DNA of 14,675 nucleotides. Origin: an uncultured Actinomycetes bacterium. Its GTDB lineage: Bacteria; Actinomycetota; Actinomycetes; Mycobacteriales; Mycobacteriaceae. Shown here one piece after another: positions 1-6,787 of the stretch. The stretch covers positions 1-14,675 of the forward strand of contig CAIWCQ010000038.1 of the NCBI GenBank assembly GCA_903911165.1. Direction: 5' to 3'. The notes under the pieces are model-generated. The model was not told where the DNA came from. It did not search any database and was given only the letters and a program-made list of their open reading frames with translations. Every line of letters starts with the position of its first letter. Within the stretch, counting starts at the first letter, position 1. The translations under genes were made by a program, and so were the position numbers.

Positions 1-762
1 AACGTGCTGGCGTACACCGCCGCACTTATGGCGCATCGAGTCGACGTTAGGGAACGGTGTGCATTCACCGGCCTGCGCACCGCCGGTGACCGCGTGACCG
101 GTGTGGACACCTCGGCCGGACCCATCTCCACCGACCACGTGGTACTCACCGGTGGCCCGACTCTCGGCGAGGTGGGCGCGCTGGCCGGTGGGCGCATTCC
201 GGCCGGCGGTGCGCGTCATCAGGTGGTGGTCACTGAACGGGTTCCCTCGGTGGACGTCACCGGGCTGCCGATGGTTTTCGACGTAGCATCCGGAATCTAC
301 TGGCGGCCCGACGAAGCCGGCGGATTGCTCTGGGGGATGAGCAATCCCGACGAGCAGCCCGGTGAGGCTGAGCACTTCGATTCGGTGTACTACGCCCAGG
401 CACGCGATCGCCTCGAGATGCTTCTGCCCGCGGTGGCGGGGTTGGGTCTGCGTCGAACCTGGTCGGCGACGATCGACTACACCTGCGACCACACCCCCAT
501 TCTGGGTCCACTGCTCACCGATGACGGACCGGTGAGCGGCACCGTGGTGGCCAGCGCAGCGGGGCACGGCATGATGTGGGGGCCGGCGGTCGCCGAGGTG
601 GCCGCCGACCTCGTCATCACCGGAGAGTGTTCCTGGCTGGATTTGATCGACCTCGGCTTAGACCGGTTCGACGCGCACGGCAACAGTCGCCTGGCACCCG
701 ATCCGATTTCGTTGCCGTTCCCGGAAAGCATTGCCCAACAAGAGAAAGCATGGACAAGATGA
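1..762 (+). CDS. FAD-dependent amine oxidoreductase, DAO family (5'-truncated by window edge)
   Basis: This is the C-terminal ~253 codons of a flavoprotein. The reading frame is open from base 1, so the true start and the N-terminal FAD-binding GxGxxG fold lie outside the window. The visible part resembles the DAO family (sarcosine/dimethylglycine oxidase beta-like, glycine oxidase, gamma-glutamylputrescine oxidase). It has a substrate-domain segment with GIYWRPDEAGGLLWG and, near the end, the family's C-terminal FAD-contacting region: DHTPILGP, then an ASAAGHGMMWGPAVAE stretch. Such enzymes oxidise C-N bonds of secondary or tertiary amines or amino acids, giving an imine/aldehyde and H2O2 or reduced carrier. 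The stop TGA overlaps the ATG of the following cupin (ATGA), so the two are probably one operon. Family assignment is good; the substrate is unknown, but the Pot-like transporter and Rieske gene nearby favour an amine. Confidence 0.85.
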   Translation, partial: NVLAYTAALMAHRVDVRERCAFTGLRTAGDRVTGVDTSAGPISTDHVVLTGGPTLGEVGALAGGRIPAGGARHQVVVTERVPSVDVTGLPMVFDVASGIYWRPDEAGGLLWGMSNPDEQPGEAEHFDSVYYAQARDRLEMLLPAVAGLGLRRTWSATIDYTCDHTPILGPLLTDDGPVSGTVVASAAGHGMMWGPAVAEVAADLVITGECSWLDLIDLGLDRFDAHGNSRLAPDPISLPFPESIAQQEKAWTR

Positions 763-1106
763 GTGAAGCTGTTACTACCCCCGTACTCGCCGATGCCGTC
801 AACGCCGAGTTGGAGGACTGGGGTCCACTGGAGGAGGCCACCGGTGCGCCGATGGCGACCCACGGCGTTGAACTCTGGGCGCAGGGCACGGCATCGGCAG
901 GCATCTGGCAGTGTGCGCCGGGTCCGTCGCACTGGGTACTCGACACCAACGAGGTGATTTACTTGGTGGCCGGCCGGATGACGGTGACACCCGATGGCGG
1001 GGCGTCCAAGGAGATCGGGGTGGGTGACATCGCGGTGTTCCCGCTCGGCTGGTCGGGCACCTGGGAGATCCACGAAACCGTTCGCAAGGTCTACTCGATC
1101 TTCTGA
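759..1106 (+). CDS. Small cupin-domain protein (DUF861 / cupin_3 type)
   Basis: A protein of about 115 residues made almost entirely of one cupin domain. The second half shows the DUF861 pattern: a NEVIYLVAG strand with a Glu, an IGVGDIAVFPLG turn, then GTWEIHETVRKVY. Proteins of this type are often found beside amine oxidases and amine-catabolism genes; some relatives are metal-dependent ureidoglycine aminohydrolases or EutQ-like, but most have no known reaction. I chose the ATG at 759 because it overlaps the upstream TGA by ATGA, which suggests translational coupling. An in-frame ATG at 750 (adding MDK) is the alternative, and an AGAGAAAG stretch lies just upstream of both. The 3' end overlaps the convergent CoA-ligase gene by 16 bp. 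The fold call is firm; no function can be assigned from sequence. Confidence 0.85.
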   Translation: MSEAVTTPVLADAVNAELEDWGPLEEATGAPMATHGVELWAQGTASAGIWQCAPGPSHWVLDTNEVIYLVAGRMTVTPDGGASKEIGVGDIAVFPLGWSGTWEIHETVRKVYSIF

Positions 1107-3124
1107 TCTCTGCGAATCACCAACGCGTCCACCGCGATCGCGCCGACGGGCGAGACGATGATCGGGTTGGCCTCGACCGCATCGATGACATCGCCGAGTT
1201 CGGTTGCCAGCTGCGAAAATCCGGCGATCGCCTCGGCGAGGGCGTTGATATCGGCCGCGGGTTCACCGCGCCAGCCGCTCAGTAGCTTCGCGACTCGAAG
1301 GGAGTGCATCATCTCGAGGGCCTGAACAGTCGAGATCGGCGGGCACGCGACGGCGCGGTCGGCGAGCAGCTCAATCAGGGTTCCGCCGGTGGCGACGATC
1401 ACCAGTGGACCGAAATTGCCGTCGCGAACCACGCCGACCGAAACCTCGACACCGGGTCGCGCCATCGCATGCACGCTCACGGCCGGACCCAGTCGTTCGG
1501 TCATCGACCGGTAGGCCTCGCGCAGCGCCGTCGCATCGGCCACCCCGAGAACCACACCGCCCACATCGCTCTTGTGATCGGCGCCTGAGGTCTTCAACGC
1601 CATCGGATAGCCGACCTGGTCAGCCGCCGCCAGCACCTCGTTGAGATCGTGGGCGACCGCGGTCGCGGCAACCGCGATACCGTAGGCGGCCAGGAGCGCG
1701 AACCCGTCGTGGGTGCTCCAGTCGTCGGCGGCCAGCCGCGATGACCACCGGCGCTGGCGATCGATGTCGATGGCGGCAACGGCAGCGCCGCCCGGTTTCG
1801 GCCAGCTTGCCAAATGGCCCAGCGCGGCAATCCCGCTTCGCGCGTTTTCCAGCACCGCAATACCGTTGCTGCGCAAGCGTTCCGCGGTGGTCCTATCGAC
1901 AGCGGACGCTACCGAAGCCAGTACCGAGATCGGCGCTTCGGTGCTTGCCGCAACCTCGATGATGGCGTCGGGGTAGGCGGTGTCACCGTCGAATTCGCTG
2001 ACCAGGTCGACGGCCAGTGCGGTCACCGCGACCGCGGGATCGTCGACGATCGCCTTCAGACTGCTGCTGAACAGTGTTCGGGTGTCGGCACCGGTGCCCC
2101 ACAGGTCCAGTGGGTTGGTGGCGATCAGTCCTTCGTCGAGCAGATCGGTGATGGTGGTCAGCGTGGTGTCGCCCAGTTCGGCGAACTCGACCCCCAAGTC
2201 GTGCGCGAGATCGGCGCACAGCGCCCGTTCAGCCCCGGAGTCGTGAATGGTGGCGATCCCGACCGAACCCGGTCGGCGTCGTCGGCCGGACTCGAAAAGC
2301 TCGATGGTGTCGCATAATTCGGCCATATCGCTCACCCGGACCGCGCCGGTCTGTGCGCAGAAGGCCTGCCACCCGATGTCCTCGCCGGCCAGCGCCCCGG
2401 AGTGCGCAGCCACCATTTCCCGGCCGCGCGGGGAGTGGCCGACCGACAGAATCACGACGGGCACGTCCTGTTCTGCTGCACGATGCAGGGCGGCGCGCAG
2501 TCTGCCCACCGCCCTCGGTGTTTCCAGCAGCAGTGCGATCAGGGTGGTGCCGGGATCATCGAGCGCGTAGTCGACGTAGTCGGCGGCGCCGGTGACCAGT
2601 TCCTGACCGGAGGAGACCGCCAACCGGAAGCCGAACCCGCGGTTCGCGCGCAGCAGGGTGGAGAACGCTGATCCCGAGTGGGTGATCAGTGAAACCCCCC
2701 CGGCCGCTAGGGGATCGGGTTCCAGGTAGCCCAGTGCCCGCAGTCCGGTCACGTTGTTGACGAACCCCATGCATCCCGCACCGCAGAGCGCCATCCCGGC
2801 TGCCGTCGCGACCGCGGAGATCTCCTCCCGCAAGCCCGTGGTGTGGGCGGAACCGAACACGACCGCACCGCGTGCGCCGGCGGCTGCCGCGGCTTCGAGT
2901 TCGTCGCGCAACGCCGCGTCGGGTACACCCAGAAGCACCAGATCAACCGGTTCATCGAGGGCGGCCAGCGACGGTGCGCAGGCGACCCCGTTGATGTGGT
3001 CGTAGCGCGGATTCACCAGATGCATCCGCGCGGTACTGCGCATGCCCTCGACGATCATCCGGGCCCCGAAGCTGTCGGGCCGGGCACTGGCGCCAACCAG
3101 CGCCACCGACCGCGCGCCGAGCAT
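1091..3124 (-). CDS. NDP-forming acyl-CoA synthetase (acetate--CoA ligase family), single-chain
   Basis: About 677 residues from the ATG at 3124. The protein carries the whole single-chain layout: an N-terminal CoA-binding Rossmann domain (RSVALVGAS at ~5-13), succinyl-CoA-ligase-like middle domains, and a C-terminal ATP-grasp half with GYPMALKTSGADHKSDVGGV and the closing VEANPIIVSPVGAIAVDAL. The loop AAHSGALAG places a His at ~241, the expected phosphohistidine that relays phosphate between acyl phosphate and ADP/ATP. It would convert a carboxylic acid plus CoA and ATP to acyl-CoA; the acid is unknown. It follows the flavoprotein gene on the same strand and is likely co-transcribed. The start is uncertain: relatives carry ~10 more residues before the RSVAV motif, and the only in-frame upstream candidate near the previous stop is a CTG overlapping it (3177-3174). 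The stop lies inside the convergent cupin gene. Confidence 0.88.
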   Translation of the reverse strand: MLGARSVALVGASARPDSFGARMIVEGMRSTARMHLVNPRYDHINGVACAPSLAALDEPVDLVLLGVPDAALRDELEAAAAAGARGAVVFGSAHTTGLREEISAVATAAGMALCGAGCMGFVNNVTGLRALGYLEPDPLAAGGVSLITHSGSAFSTLLRANRGFGFRLAVSSGQELVTGAADYVDYALDDPGTTLIALLLETPRAVGRLRAALHRAAEQDVPVVILSVGHSPRGREMVAAHSGALAGEDIGWQAFCAQTGAVRVSDMAELCDTIELFESGRRRRPGSVGIATIHDSGAERALCADLAHDLGVEFAELGDTTLTTITDLLDEGLIATNPLDLWGTGADTRTLFSSSLKAIVDDPAVAVTALAVDLVSEFDGDTAYPDAIIEVAASTEAPISVLASVASAVDRTTAERLRSNGIAVLENARSGIAALGHLASWPKPGGAAVAAIDIDRQRRWSSRLAADDWSTHDGFALLAAYGIAVAATAVAHDLNEVLAAADQVGYPMALKTSGADHKSDVGGVVLGVADATALREAYRSMTERLGPAVSVHAMARPGVEVSVGVVRDGNFGPLVIVATGGTLIELLADRAVACPPISTVQALEMMHSLRVAKLLSGWRGEPAADINALAEAIAGFSQLATELGDVIDAVEANPIIVSPVGAIAVDALVIRRDQKIE

Positions 3125-3171
3125 CGCGTCGACCGCGGTGCTGCGGAGTGTGCCCTTGGGCGGACTCGCGG

Positions 3172-4812
3172 TCAGGAGCGCCTGCCCAGTGCCGAGAGCA
3201 CCTTCCGGCCGCCGCGCTTCTTGTCGGCAAGTGCGGCCTTGGCGGCCTGCCAGCCGGGGATGCCGCACACTCCGCCACCGGCGTGGGTGGCGGAACTTCC
3301 GTTGTACAGCCCGGCGATCGGGGTGCGGTAGTCGGCGAAACCCGGTGCGGGCCGCATGTGGAACAACTGTTCCAACGAGAGTTCGCCGTGGAAAATGTTT
3401 CCACCGATGAGCCCGTACTCCACTTCCATCTCGTGGGGGCCGACGATGTCGCGATGCAGGATCGAACCTTTGAACCCCGGCGCCACCTCGTCGTAGAGGT
3501 CGATGAGCCGATCGGTGTAGGCCTCGAGTTCCTCGGTGTGCGGTTCGCTCGCCCACTCCGACGGCACCCACTGGGTGAACAGCGACATGATGTGGGTGCC
3601 ATCGGGATTGAGCGTCTTGTCCAGCGTGGTGGGGATGACGCTGTCGCTGAACGGCGCGAGGGCGGGCCGACCGGCGCGGGCATCTTGGAAAGCCGCCTCG
3701 ATGAACTCCATGGTCGGGGCCATCTCAACCGACCCGGTGTGATGTTCAGCCTGTCCGTGGCTGGGATCGGCGGTGAAGTTCGGCAACTCGCCCAGGGCGA
3801 GGTTGATCTTGACCACCCCGCTTCGGGTCTTCCAGTGCTCGATGTCGTTGACGAAATCATCGGGAAGTTCGTGGCGGGGAATCTGATCCAGGAATGCGGT
3901 ACGGGGATGCAGTGTGGTCACCACCAGCGGGGCGTGGATCTCGTCGCCGTTGTCGAGTGTGACGCCTTGAACGCGGCCGTTGCGCACCAACACCTTTGAC
4001 ACTCGAGCCTTGGTGCGGATCTCGGCGCCGAAGCCGCGGGCCGAGCGTGCGATCGCTTCTGACACCGCGCCCATGCCACCTTCCGGGTAGCCCCAGCTCC
4101 CCATCTGGCCGTCGCCAACGTCACCGATCGAGTGGTGCGCCATGACGTAGGCGGTGCCCGGCTCGTACGGTCCGGCCCAGGTGCCGATTACGCCGTTGAC
4201 CGCCAACGAGCCCTTGATCTGGGGGGACTCGAACCAGTCGTCGAGGAGATCGGCGACGCTCATGGTGAGCAGCCGGGTCACGTCCGCGGTGCTGCGGACC
4301 GTGATGCCCCGCTTACTCCACGCGAGCTTGGCCAGCTCAGCTAGATCCGTGGGGCGGCGGGAGCCGATCTTGGGTGGCACCTGCGTCAGCAGGGGCCCGA
4401 GAAAGTCGCCGAGCCCTTCGAGCCACGCGTTCCACTTGGGATAGGCGTCGGCATCCTTCTTTGACCACTTGGCCAGTTCCGCGTGTGTGCGGGCCGGGTC
4501 CTCGTAGATCGTCAAAGACCCCCCCTCGGGGAAGGCCTGGTAGTACGGACCCATCGGGTGCACCTTGTATCCGTGCCGTTCCAGGCTGAGGTCCTTGACG
4601 ATGGTGGGCGGCATCAGACTCATCACGTACGACAGGCGCGTCACTCGTAGATGCGGGGCGTCCTCCCACGGCGACTCAGTGGTCGCCGAACCGCCGAGTG
4701 ATCCGCGCGCTTCCAGCACCAGGGTGCGCGCACCCGAGCGAGCCAGATAGGCGGCTGAAACCAAGCCGTTGTGACCGCCGCCGATGACGATGGCATCGTA
4801 GTTACTGGACAT
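3172..4812 (-). CDS. FAD-dependent oxidoreductase, CrtI/PYROXD2-like ('phytoene desaturase family')
   Basis: About 546 residues. The N-terminus has the dinucleotide-binding fold YDAIVIGGGHNGLVSA followed by LEARGSLGGSATT, as in the CrtI/PYROXD2/amine-oxidase flavoprotein superfamily. The C-terminus has the matching FAD motif GLYNGSSATHAGGGVCGIPGWQAA. These enzymes desaturate or oxidise C-C or C-N bonds using FAD. Members of this branch in actinobacteria are routinely labelled phytoene desaturase without evidence. No carotenoid genes (crtE, crtB) are present, so an oxidase or dehydrogenase in the neighbouring amine pathway is more likely. The start at 4812 is chosen over the upstream ATG at 4857 because GGAGGG lies 5 nt before it, and because 4857 falls inside the operator/-10 region. 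It is the first gene of a probable two-gene operon with the acyl-CoA synthetase and is driven by a TetR-operator promoter. Confidence 0.87.
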   Translation of the reverse strand: MSSNYDAIVIGGGHNGLVSAAYLARSGARTLVLEARGSLGGSATTESPWEDAPHLRVTRLSYVMSLMPPTIVKDLSLERHGYKVHPMGPYYQAFPEGGSLTIYEDPARTHAELAKWSKKDADAYPKWNAWLEGLGDFLGPLLTQVPPKIGSRRPTDLAELAKLAWSKRGITVRSTADVTRLLTMSVADLLDDWFESPQIKGSLAVNGVIGTWAGPYEPGTAYVMAHHSIGDVGDGQMGSWGYPEGGMGAVSEAIARSARGFGAEIRTKARVSKVLVRNGRVQGVTLDNGDEIHAPLVVTTLHPRTAFLDQIPRHELPDDFVNDIEHWKTRSGVVKINLALGELPNFTADPSHGQAEHHTGSVEMAPTMEFIEAAFQDARAGRPALAPFSDSVIPTTLDKTLNPDGTHIMSLFTQWVPSEWASEPHTEELEAYTDRLIDLYDEVAPGFKGSILHRDIVGPHEMEVEYGLIGGNIFHGELSLEQLFHMRPAPGFADYRTPIAGLYNGSSATHAGGGVCGIPGWQAAKAALADKKRGGRKVLSALGRRS

Positions 4813-4843
4813 GAGCGCCCTCCGGTGATCTCGCGAATATCCT

Positions 4844-4859
4844 GACTGACTGTTCAATC
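4844..4859. promoter_or_regulatory. Operator site A, probable TetR-family binding palindrome
   Basis: The sequence TGACTGACTGTTCAATCTA (4843-4861) contains the inverted repeat GACTGA-N4-TCAATC, with 5 of 6 arm positions symmetric. It lies between the divergent flavoprotein and tetR genes. It overlaps the -10 box of the minus-strand promoter and the likely -35 region of the plus-strand tetR promoter, so binding would repress both. A near-identical copy is at 8223-8238. The size and symmetry are typical of TetR/AcrR operators; that the adjacent TetR binds it is inferred. Confidence 0.7.
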
Positions 4860-4876
4860 TAACCAGGTGTTACGCT
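4847..4876 (+). promoter_or_regulatory. Probable tetR promoter
   Basis: TACGCT at 4871-4876 fits the mycobacterial TANNNT -10 pattern. The region 17-18 bp upstream (TGACTG at 4847-4852, a weak -35) lies within operator A. This would put tetR under autorepression, with a leader of roughly 30 nt. The -35 match is poor, so confidence is moderate. Confidence 0.4.
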
Positions 4877-4884
4877 TCGGACAA
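4856..4884 (-). promoter_or_regulatory. Promoter of the flavoprotein / CoA-synthetase operon
   Basis: On the minus strand there is TTGTCC (4884-4879), a 17-bp spacer and TAGATT (4861-4856). This is a good match to a mycobacterial housekeeping promoter (TTGACN, TANNNT). Transcription would begin near 4849, inside operator A, giving a leader of about 37 nt that carries the GGAGGG ribosome site. The architecture is repeated exactly in the promoter at 8235-8263. Confidence 0.65.
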
Positions 4885-4913
4885 GTGTTGGCGCCGATAG
4901 AGAGCACACGAAG

Positions 4914-5645
4914 ATGGCAGAACCTGCGACCGCGACCGAGAACAACGAAGCGCGGCGAATTCAGATGTTACGCGCGGCGACCGAACTGATCTGTGAGCGC
5001 GGATTCGGCGAGACCCGGATCTCCGATGTCGCCAAGCGTGCGGGCGTGAGTTCAGCCTTGGTGATCTACTACTTCGGAACCCGCGATCGATTGCTGGTTG
5101 ACGCGCTGCGGTTCTCCGAGGAGTCGTTCTACGAGGCGGCAGAACGCATGCTTGCCGAGGTGCCGTCCGTGCGGGAGAGAATTTCGCTGCTGATCGAGTG
5201 GACCTGTGTCCCGTCGAGTGCCGGGGAGATACCGGGTGCCTGGGGACTGTGGTTTGACCTGTGGGCGCAGGCCTTCAGGCATGAGGAGGTCAAAGCCGGC
5301 CGAGTGGAACGCGATGCGCGCTGGCGACGGATGATCGTTGATGCAATCGAATCTGCCGGATCCGAAACCGGGATTCATCCCTCGATGTTCGCGCTCGAAT
5401 TTTCCGCTTTGCTCGACGGTCTTTCGATCCAGGTAGCCCTCGACGATCCCGAGGTCGACTCGCAGGTGGCCTACGACATCGCCATGCGATTCGCCGAACG
5501 CGAACTCAACCTGCCCGCCGAACGGCGGCGCACTCGTTCGCAATCGCTCGCCGGGACCCAATCGACCGCCGGGACCAAGTCGCTCGCCGGGACCCAATCG
5601 ACCGTCGGGACTAAGTCGACCGGCGGACGCCGGCGGGCCCGCTGA
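4914..5645 (+). CDS. TetR/AcrR-family transcriptional regulator with repetitive C-terminal tail
   Basis: 243 residues. Residues ~14-65 form the TetR DNA-binding domain, with the helix-turn-helix in RISDVAKRAGVSSALVIYYFGTR followed by DRLLVDALRF. The middle (~75-195) is a helical ligand-binding domain with a Trp-rich stretch (WGLWFDLWAQ) like BetI-type regulators. The last ~40 residues are unusual: a low-complexity run of SLAGTQ/STAGTK hexapeptides ending in a basic GGRRRAR. Operator A lies directly upstream, so autoregulation is likely. Near-identical or related sites lie before the aminotransferase/ATPase operon and on the Rieske start, so this is the obvious candidate regulator of the cluster, probably induced by the substrate or a breakdown product. 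The stop is only 4 bp from the convergent ATPase stop. No strong Shine-Dalgarno is visible before the ATG. Confidence 0.92.
   Translation: MAEPATATENNEARRIQMLRAATELICERGFGETRISDVAKRAGVSSALVIYYFGTRDRLLVDALRFSEESFYEAAERMLAEVPSVRERISLLIEWTCVPSSAGEIPGAWGLWFDLWAQAFRHEEVKAGRVERDARWRRMIVDAIESAGSETGIHPSMFALEFSALLDGLSIQVALDDPEVDSQVAYDIAMRFAERELNLPAERRRTRSQSLAGTQSTAGTKSLAGTQSTVGTKSTGGRRRAR
5544..5633 (+). repeat. 18-bp tandem repeat inside tetR (2 x 36 bp plus a degenerate unit)
   Basis: Two 36-bp copies (5544-5579 and 5580-5615) differ at only two positions. Each consists of two related 18-bp halves starting TCGCTCGCCGGGACCCAA and TCGACCGCCGGGACCAAG. A degenerate fifth 18-bp unit follows at 5616-5633. 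In frame it encodes Ser-(Leu/Thr)-Ala-Gly-Thr-(Gln/Lys) hexapeptides at the C-terminus of the regulator. The unit keeps the reading frame, so copy number could change without breaking the gene. Confidence 0.9.
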
Positions 5646-5649
5646 GAGA

Positions 5650-6768
5650 TCAGCCGGATTCGGCGGTAGGCGAGGCCGGGCTGCGGTGCAGGACTCGAAT
5701 CGCGTCGGCTGCACACACGCAACGGACCGCCATACCAGCGTGGAAACCGACCGATTGCGGACCGGAATGATTGGGTACATCGACTACCAGATCGGTCGGT
5801 TCGCCGACGTCGACATGCACCTGGGTGGAGGCACCGAGGTAGACGACCTCAGACACGGTGCCGCCGATCGCGTTGTAACCAGCGGCCACGGGCTCATCGG
5901 GTAACTGCACGGTGATGCGTTCGGGACGGATCACCATGGCGGCAGGGCCCGGTGCACAGCCGCCGTCGACCGCCGCGTGCAGCCGTGTCGACATTGCCGA
6001 GCACACGGCTACACCGGCGCTGCATTCGAGCACCTCGGCATCAAAGATGTTCGCCGCGCCGAGAAAGCCCGCGACGTAAGTCGTTGCGGGGGCGGTGTAG
6101 ACCTCCTGCGGCGGGCCGACCTGCTCCACTCGTCCGTGCGCCAGCACGGCGATCTGGTCGCTCATGGTCAGCGCCTCTTCCTGGTCATGGGTCACGTAGA
6201 CAAAGGTGATCCCGACCTCGCGCTGGACCGATCGAAGCTCGAGTTGTAGTTGCTTGCGCAGCTTGGCATCCAGTGCGCCCAGCGGTTCGTCGAGCAGCAG
6301 TACCCGCGGCCGCAGAACCAGTGCGCGCGCCAACGCGATCCGCTGTTGTTGCCCGCCGGAGAGTTGGGCGGGCTTGCGCTTGGCGAAGGTGTTCATCTGC
6401 ACTAGTTCGAGGGCGGCGCCGACGCGCTCGGCGGTCTCGACCTTGGTGGCTTTGTGATAGCGCAGCCCGAAAGCGACGTTGTCCCATACGTTCATGAACG
6501 GGAAGAGTGCATAGGACTGGAAGACGGTGTTGACCGGTCGCTTGTGTGGAGGATCGGAGATGACGTCCCGGCCGTCGAGTTCGATTCGCCCTGAATCGGG
6601 TTTCTCGAAGCCGGCAATCATCCTCAGGGTGGTGGTCTTGCCGCATCCGGAGGCGCCCAGCAGGGAGTAGAACTGTCCGGCCGGGATATCTAGGTCGATG
6701 CCGGAGACCGCAGGGACTCCGTCGTAGGCTTTGACCAGCTTTTCCAGCCGGATCGCACCGCCGCTCAC
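5650..6768 (-). CDS. ABC transporter ATP-binding protein, PotA-like (polyamine/amine importer)
   Basis: 372 residues from a GTG at 6768, chosen because GGAGGG lies 4 nt upstream and the alignable domain starts there. Motifs in order are Walker A GASGCGKT (38-45), Q-loop Gln84, signature LSGGQ (136-140), Walker B VLLLDE (156-161) and H-loop His194. A C-terminal TOBE-type regulatory domain with VIRPERITVQ follows at ~285-370. This length and layout match PotA/FbpC-type import ATPases. It would power the permeases encoded at 9611-11421. It follows the aminotransferase gene by 19 bp, so the ATPase is made from the opposite strand to its own permeases. Its stop is 4 bp from the convergent tetR stop. 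The substrate class (spermidine/putrescine-like) is inferred from family similarity only. Confidence 0.92.
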   Translation of the reverse strand: MSGGAIRLEKLVKAYDGVPAVSGIDLDIPAGQFYSLLGASGCGKTTTLRMIAGFEKPDSGRIELDGRDVISDPPHKRPVNTVFQSYALFPFMNVWDNVAFGLRYHKATKVETAERVGAALELVQMNTFAKRKPAQLSGGQQQRIALARALVLRPRVLLLDEPLGALDAKLRKQLQLELRSVQREVGITFVYVTHDQEEALTMSDQIAVLAHGRVEQVGPPQEVYTAPATTYVAGFLGAANIFDAEVLECSAGVAVCSAMSTRLHAAVDGGCAPGPAAMVIRPERITVQLPDEPVAAGYNAIGGTVSEVVYLGASTQVHVDVGEPTDLVVDVPNHSGPQSVGFHAGMAVRCVCAADAIRVLHRSPASPTAESG

Positions 6769-6787
6769 CAGACCCTCCGGAGTGCGG

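Noticed and set aside
2952..3860. A 302-codon open frame on the minus strand spanning the flavoprotein and CoA-synthetase genes, and a 283-codon plus-strand frame at 3148-3999
   Set aside because: Both are Arg/Pro/Ser-rich shadow frames of high-GC coding DNA, with no recognisable domain, and they overlap two well-supported genes.
4812..4857. Longer flavoprotein start at 4857
   Set aside because: That ATG lies within the operator and -10 region and lacks a ribosome site. The ATG at 4812 has GGAGGG at 5 nt and begins right before the FAD motif.
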